6,351 nt of DNA from Candidatus Woesearchaeota archaeon (lineage in GTDB: Archaea > Nanobdellota > Nanobdellia > Woesearchaeales > JACQSR01): contig JAHFLI010000070.1 in the NCBI GenBank assembly GCA_023255615.1, forward strand, positions 1 through 6,351. Direction: 5' to 3'. This document shows, one piece after another, positions 3,835-6,351 of this stretch; within the stretch, counting starts at the first letter, position 1; the number at the start of each line of letters is the position of its first letter. A model generated the notes under the pieces. The model was given only the letters and a program-made list of their open reading frames with translations, was not told the DNA's origin and ran no database searches. The translations under genes and the position numbers were made by a program.

Positions 3835-4190
3835 GCCAGTATGACCTCCGCTTGTGCAAGATGAGATTTCGCTTTTTTCAGGCGATAATACCGAAAAGGA
3901 ACTGTGGTTATAGGTCCAAGGTACCGAGAGAGAATATAGACGGGAGACAGTTTGACACTTGCATCTTTCACACTCTCTGGAGCTCCAGTGAGGAGGGAAA
4001 GTTTAACAAGGTCGTGGATTTTTGGAGGTTCTTTATTTTCTAGCTTGATATAAAGAGCTTTTAATCCTTTCTCAGCGGCTTGTTGGCTAAAGAAAACAGA
4101 AGCATAATAATTCTTCATTGAAATGTTATCTTTTGCTGTTTTCAAATCCGCTTCCGCTTGTTCCTTCCATTTCCTGACTTCTTTCCCCAT
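3807..4190 (-). CDS. HEPN-domain protein, probable toxin paired with MNT
   Basis: A 127-residue helical HEPN protein of the COG2250-like type: WKEQAEADLKTAKDNI (helix 1), YYASVFFSQQAAEKGLKALY (helix 2), PKIHDLVKL, and a last helix AQAEVILAWIRKKL. The classical RNxxxH ribonuclease motif is not visible; SRYLG and RLKKAKSH are the only Arg/His-bearing stretches, so an RNase role is uncertain. I moved the start to ATG 4190 (MGKEVRKW) from the longer in-frame ATG 4208: the TATAAAA box at 4214-4220 is centred 27 nt from 4190, but only 9 nt from 4208, which would put that codon upstream of transcription. Here HEPN comes first and MNT second, the reverse of the operon at 282-1207. The promoter begins 6 bp after the stop codon of the large surface gene. 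Confidence 0.82.
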   Translation of the reverse strand: MGKEVRKWKEQAEADLKTAKDNISMKNYYASVFFSQQAAEKGLKALYIKLENKEPPKIHDLVKLSLLTGAPESVKDASVKLSPVYILSRYLGPITTVPFRYYRLKKAKSHLAQAEVILAWIRKKLKI

Positions 4191-4213
4191 AGTATTCAAT
4201 AAGAGCATATTGC

Positions 4214-4220
4214 TTTTATA
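4214..4220 (-). promoter_or_regulatory. TATA box of the HEPN/MNT operon
   Basis: Minus-strand TATAAAA, centred 27 nt upstream of ATG 4190. It starts only 6 bp beyond the stop codon of the large upstream gene (4226-4228), so the promoter directly abuts the tail repeat. Confidence 0.6.
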
Positions 4221-4225
4221 CCTTC

Positions 4226-4304
4226 CTAAAAGTCCGCTTCATTTCCTGCATCTCCTTGACTGGTTGCAAATTCCCGTTCTGTTTTCGTAATATAATCCGT
4301 TGCC
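4226..4304 (-). repeat. Direct repeat, tail copy 3 (within the intact gene)
   Basis: 79 bp that encode the last 25 or so residues of the large protein. It is the only copy in a continuous gene and serves as the reference for copies at 1892-1973 and 3402-3465. All three run in the same direction and end at a D-F-stop (GACTTTTAG). Confidence 0.85.
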
Positions 4305-6351
4305 GGTCCTTCGTAAGGTTTAATCAAATTACAGACTTCTTTGTACTCTTTATTTGCAAACTTTTGCTTTTGATCAAATTCAATACATATCTTATCGTAA
4401 ATCTTCTTTGAATATTGCACAATGGGCTCTTTTCCTGATCGTCCTACTTTCTTTCCTGGCTTGACTTGCAAACTTTGTTGATAAAGAGTTACACTTCCAC
4501 TCGAACCGCTAATGACCACATTGAAATTCATCATCGATCCAGAATCTTGAGGATTTTGCACGTCATACGTAATTTTGTAAAAGTAAAATGTTTGCTGTCC
4601 TTTTTCTTGATCTTCACCAGGCTGAACAGTTGGTGGCTCTGGTGTTTCTCCCTTCACATACGAATCTAATTGCTGTTCCGTTCCCACAAATGTAATTTCA
4701 TTAGTTCTCTCTCCTTCAATATGTGCAGCAGCATATGCATTACCACCGGGAGTTTGCACTAACATCGTCCCCTGAGGTGGAGAATCAATATATTTTCCGC
4801 ATATTTTTGATTGCCAGCATGCTTCCCCTCCAAAAATTCCTGTTGCACATAATGCATTGTCAACACTTTCTCTCCATTGATTAATCGCATCGCTTTTAAT
4901 AAAAATAGATGAGAATCTTCCAAGTCCTGACAAACCGAGTGATTGAAGGTCTTCAAGGGCCTTTTCGAATCTTAATCCCCATTGATAGTTCGAGATTTTA
5001 CTTTCTAATATTCTTCCTAATTTACATTGGTATTTTTCAGGAGTGTTTATGCAAAGAGTGCTTCCAAGTAAATTGCCATTAAGACTACTTGTTGAAACAC
5101 AATGAGTTGATCCATCAGTTGAGTCTAGGCGACTACAAGCACCCGGGGCATCCTCGACCTTAGATGGGCCTTTATCATCATAAAATGTACCTAGATAGGT
5201 AGAATATTGTGAATTGCATTTTTCATTGTTACAAGACCCTATTGCAGTTGCTTTAAAAATCAAATCTCCTTTTGCATCATATTTTGTAGATTCATAAGAA
5301 TATTTTTCTGATTTCTCTCCCGAAAACTCTTTGGTTTCATAAACTTTACTTCCATCTAAATTGGTAATTCTTGTTATCACTTCATCAACATAACCATCAG
5401 CTCGATAATTCCACTTTGTTTCTTTCGTTGAAGTTGGGGTAGTAACTATCTCGGAAACAGGTGCACGCTGACCACTAATCATTTCATATGTTTTTTCCGT
5501 GCTCTCAATTTTTTCAAATTTTCCATCTTTTACTTGATAGAGATAACTTGCTTGAAACATTTCTTGTCCTTTTTCTCCTTTAGTAACAGTAAATCTTCCG
5601 TTATTTCCCTCTTCAGTAACCGTCACAGTTGCTTTTTCTTTCCCATCTGAAGAAGATATTTTTAGCTCTTTTTTTGAGACTTCAATGTGATCATCTTTTT
5701 TTATTCCCAACGCCTTATATTCTGAAGAAGGAATTCCAAATGAATTCCCATTCAAACCCAACACTGAATAAGATTCAGGTTCTCCGACTGGTTTTCCTTT
5801 TTCGGGTAACAAATAAACAGCCAGTATCGCCACCCCATCATTAGTCTTCAATTCTTCTTTTGTAAAAGTATGGTCTTTTGGTATTTTTTGAGGTCCACTA
5901 TCTTTCCCAAGATAAAAATATTCTCCATCTTTTGTAACAACCTTTTCTAGATTCGAGTAAACATACTGAGTAGAAGTATAGCCCTCAGCTTTAAGTTTAT
6001 TCGTACTTACTATTTGATTAGCTTGATTCTCGTCCGTCGTCACTTGATTTCCAACTATATAAAATTTGATTCCATTAACTAGGTATGAATCAACTGTTAA
6101 TCCTTGAGCGCTCGAAGTACTGGGTTGAGTAAGTGCAGAAATCATCTTTTCTTTTTCAGAAGGAGGAAGAGTATCATATCGGGAACCAATACTACTCCTT
6201 AACTGTGCCTCTGCTTCGGGACGTGTAAGAGGTTTACTCTGGGCAATTGCAACGGACCCAGAAGTGCCAGTTTGATATCCTTCTGCTACCTTTATGCCTT
6301 TTGCTACTTTTTCAACTTGAAGAAGTTGCGACAGTGGTGTATTTCTTTGAT
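4226..6351 (-). CDS. Large secreted or surface protein, 3' part (partial)
   Basis: The frame is open from the right window edge to TAG 4226-4228, giving 707 residues without a start, so the gene begins outside the window; an internal Met at 6145 is not a plausible start because 68 further in-frame residues precede it. I do not recognise a named family. The first ~400 visible residues are rich in Thr, Ser, Gly, Lys and Glu with repeated strand-forming patterns (for example YLYQVKDGKFEKIESTEKTY, YDAKGDLIF), suggesting beta-rich modules. The last ~300 hold nearly all the cysteines (SCNNEKC, LCINTPEKYQC, ALCATGIFGGEACWQSKIC, KICIEF, EVCN), which suggests disulfides outside the cell. The segment GNAYAAAHIEGERTNEITFV and YFYKITYDVQNP resembles, from memory, conserved DPANN (Woesearchaeota-type) extracellular proteins. 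No membrane helix is visible. The final residues (DYITKTEREF...NEADF) form a tail repeated elsewhere in the window. Confidence 0.75.
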   Translation of the reverse strand, partial: QRNTPLSQLLQVEKVAKGIKVAEGYQTGTSGSVAIAQSKPLTRPEAEAQLRSSIGSRYDTLPPSEKEKMISALTQPSTSSAQGLTVDSYLVNGIKFYIVGNQVTTDENQANQIVSTNKLKAEGYTSTQYVYSNLEKVVTKDGEYFYLGKDSGPQKIPKDHTFTKEELKTNDGVAILAVYLLPEKGKPVGEPESYSVLGLNGNSFGIPSSEYKALGIKKDDHIEVSKKELKISSSDGKEKATVTVTEEGNNGRFTVTKGEKGQEMFQASYLYQVKDGKFEKIESTEKTYEMISGQRAPVSEIVTTPTSTKETKWNYRADGYVDEVITRITNLDGSKVYETKEFSGEKSEKYSYESTKYDAKGDLIFKATAIGSCNNEKCNSQYSTYLGTFYDDKGPSKVEDAPGACSRLDSTDGSTHCVSTSSLNGNLLGSTLCINTPEKYQCKLGRILESKISNYQWGLRFEKALEDLQSLGLSGLGRFSSIFIKSDAINQWRESVDNALCATGIFGGEACWQSKICGKYIDSPPQGTMLVQTPGGNAYAAAHIEGERTNEITFVGTEQQLDSYVKGETPEPPTVQPGEDQEKGQQTFYFYKITYDVQNPQDSGSMMNFNVVISGSSGSVTLYQQSLQVKPGKKVGRSGKEPIVQYSKKIYDKICIEFDQKQKFANKEYKEVCNLIKPYEGPATDYITKTEREFATSQGDAGNEADF

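Noticed and set aside
4191..4208. The longer HEPN start at ATG 4208.
   Set aside because: The TATA box centre is only about 9 nt upstream, so this codon would not be on the transcript.
1892..4304. The three tail repeats as a CRISPR-like or integron attC-like array.
   Set aside because: Copies are coding, more than 800 bp apart, differ in length and have no hairpin structure; no cas or integrase gene is present.
5629..5844. Plus-strand 71-residue open frame inside the large surface gene; similar short frames at 3852-4043, 4466-4669 and, on the minus strand in another phase, 4759-4956.
   Set aside because: All lie within well-supported genes in other frames and show no family, promoter or Shine-Dalgarno.
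1..6351. tRNA, rRNA, riboswitch or classical stem-loop-plus-T terminators.
   Set aside because: I looked for these on both strands and saw no cloverleaf, conserved rRNA stretch or convincing terminator.

Overview
The window looks like an archaeal genome, most plausibly a DPANN lineage of the Woesearchaeota/Pacearchaeota kind. This rests on consensus archaeal TATA boxes (TTTATATA, TTTAAATA, TATAAAA) centred 27-29 nt upstream of the first start codon of several transcription units, which implies leaderless mRNAs. Downstream genes in the same units instead carry Shine-Dalgarno motifs (GGAGGT, GAGGT, AAGGTG). Archaeal-style winged-helix nucleotidyltransferase (MNT) and HEPN pairs, and a large secreted-looking protein whose composition resembles DPANN surface proteins, agree with this. 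The taxon is an inference; no rRNA or marker gene is present.

Layout. Bases 1-4208 are a dense toxin-antitoxin (TA) island. Bases 4226-6351 are the 3' part of one large minus-strand gene for a probable extracellular protein. From left to right the island holds: a cut-off winged-helix gene (1-212, -); a wHTH-MNT/HEPN operon (1207 to 282, -); a Doc-like toxin with a ribbon-helix-helix antitoxin (1835 to 1268, -); a gene-end remnant (1892-2050, -); hicB followed by a frameshifted hicA (2075-2420, +); a wHTH-nucleotidyltransferase followed by the first codons of a lost HEPN partner (2454-3147, +); a convergent winged-helix gene that has lost its nucleotidyltransferase domain (3353 to 3006, -); a second gene-end remnant (3402-3497, -); and a HEPN/MNT operon in the opposite gene order (4190 to 3511, -).

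The most striking structure is a roughly 64-82 bp direct repeat present three times in the same orientation (1892-1973, 3402-3465, 4226-4304). Only the third copy belongs to an intact gene, where it encodes the last residues of the large surface protein (DYITKTEREF...ADF-stop). The other two are orphan gene ends with the same peptide. The similarity stops at the stop codon. In all three cases a TA-type promoter begins within about 6-30 bp downstream, so the array reads as tail, promoter, TA genes, three times over. Differences among copies in the conserved peptide core are synonymous, so the tail was under protein-level selection in several paralogues before the remnants were stranded.

Functionally, the intact units are two MNT/HEPN systems (type VII-like, where the nucleotidyltransferase neutralises the HEPN toxin by nucleotide transfer) and one Doc/RHH system. 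Broken units are hicBA (toxin frameshifted), the plus-strand wHTH-MNT (HEPN partner gone) and the minus-strand wHTH (catalytic domain gone). The last two meet at one recombination-like junction near 3075-3090. Four different palindromes sit on or next to the promoters or start codons of the winged-helix genes and are good candidates for autoregulatory operators.
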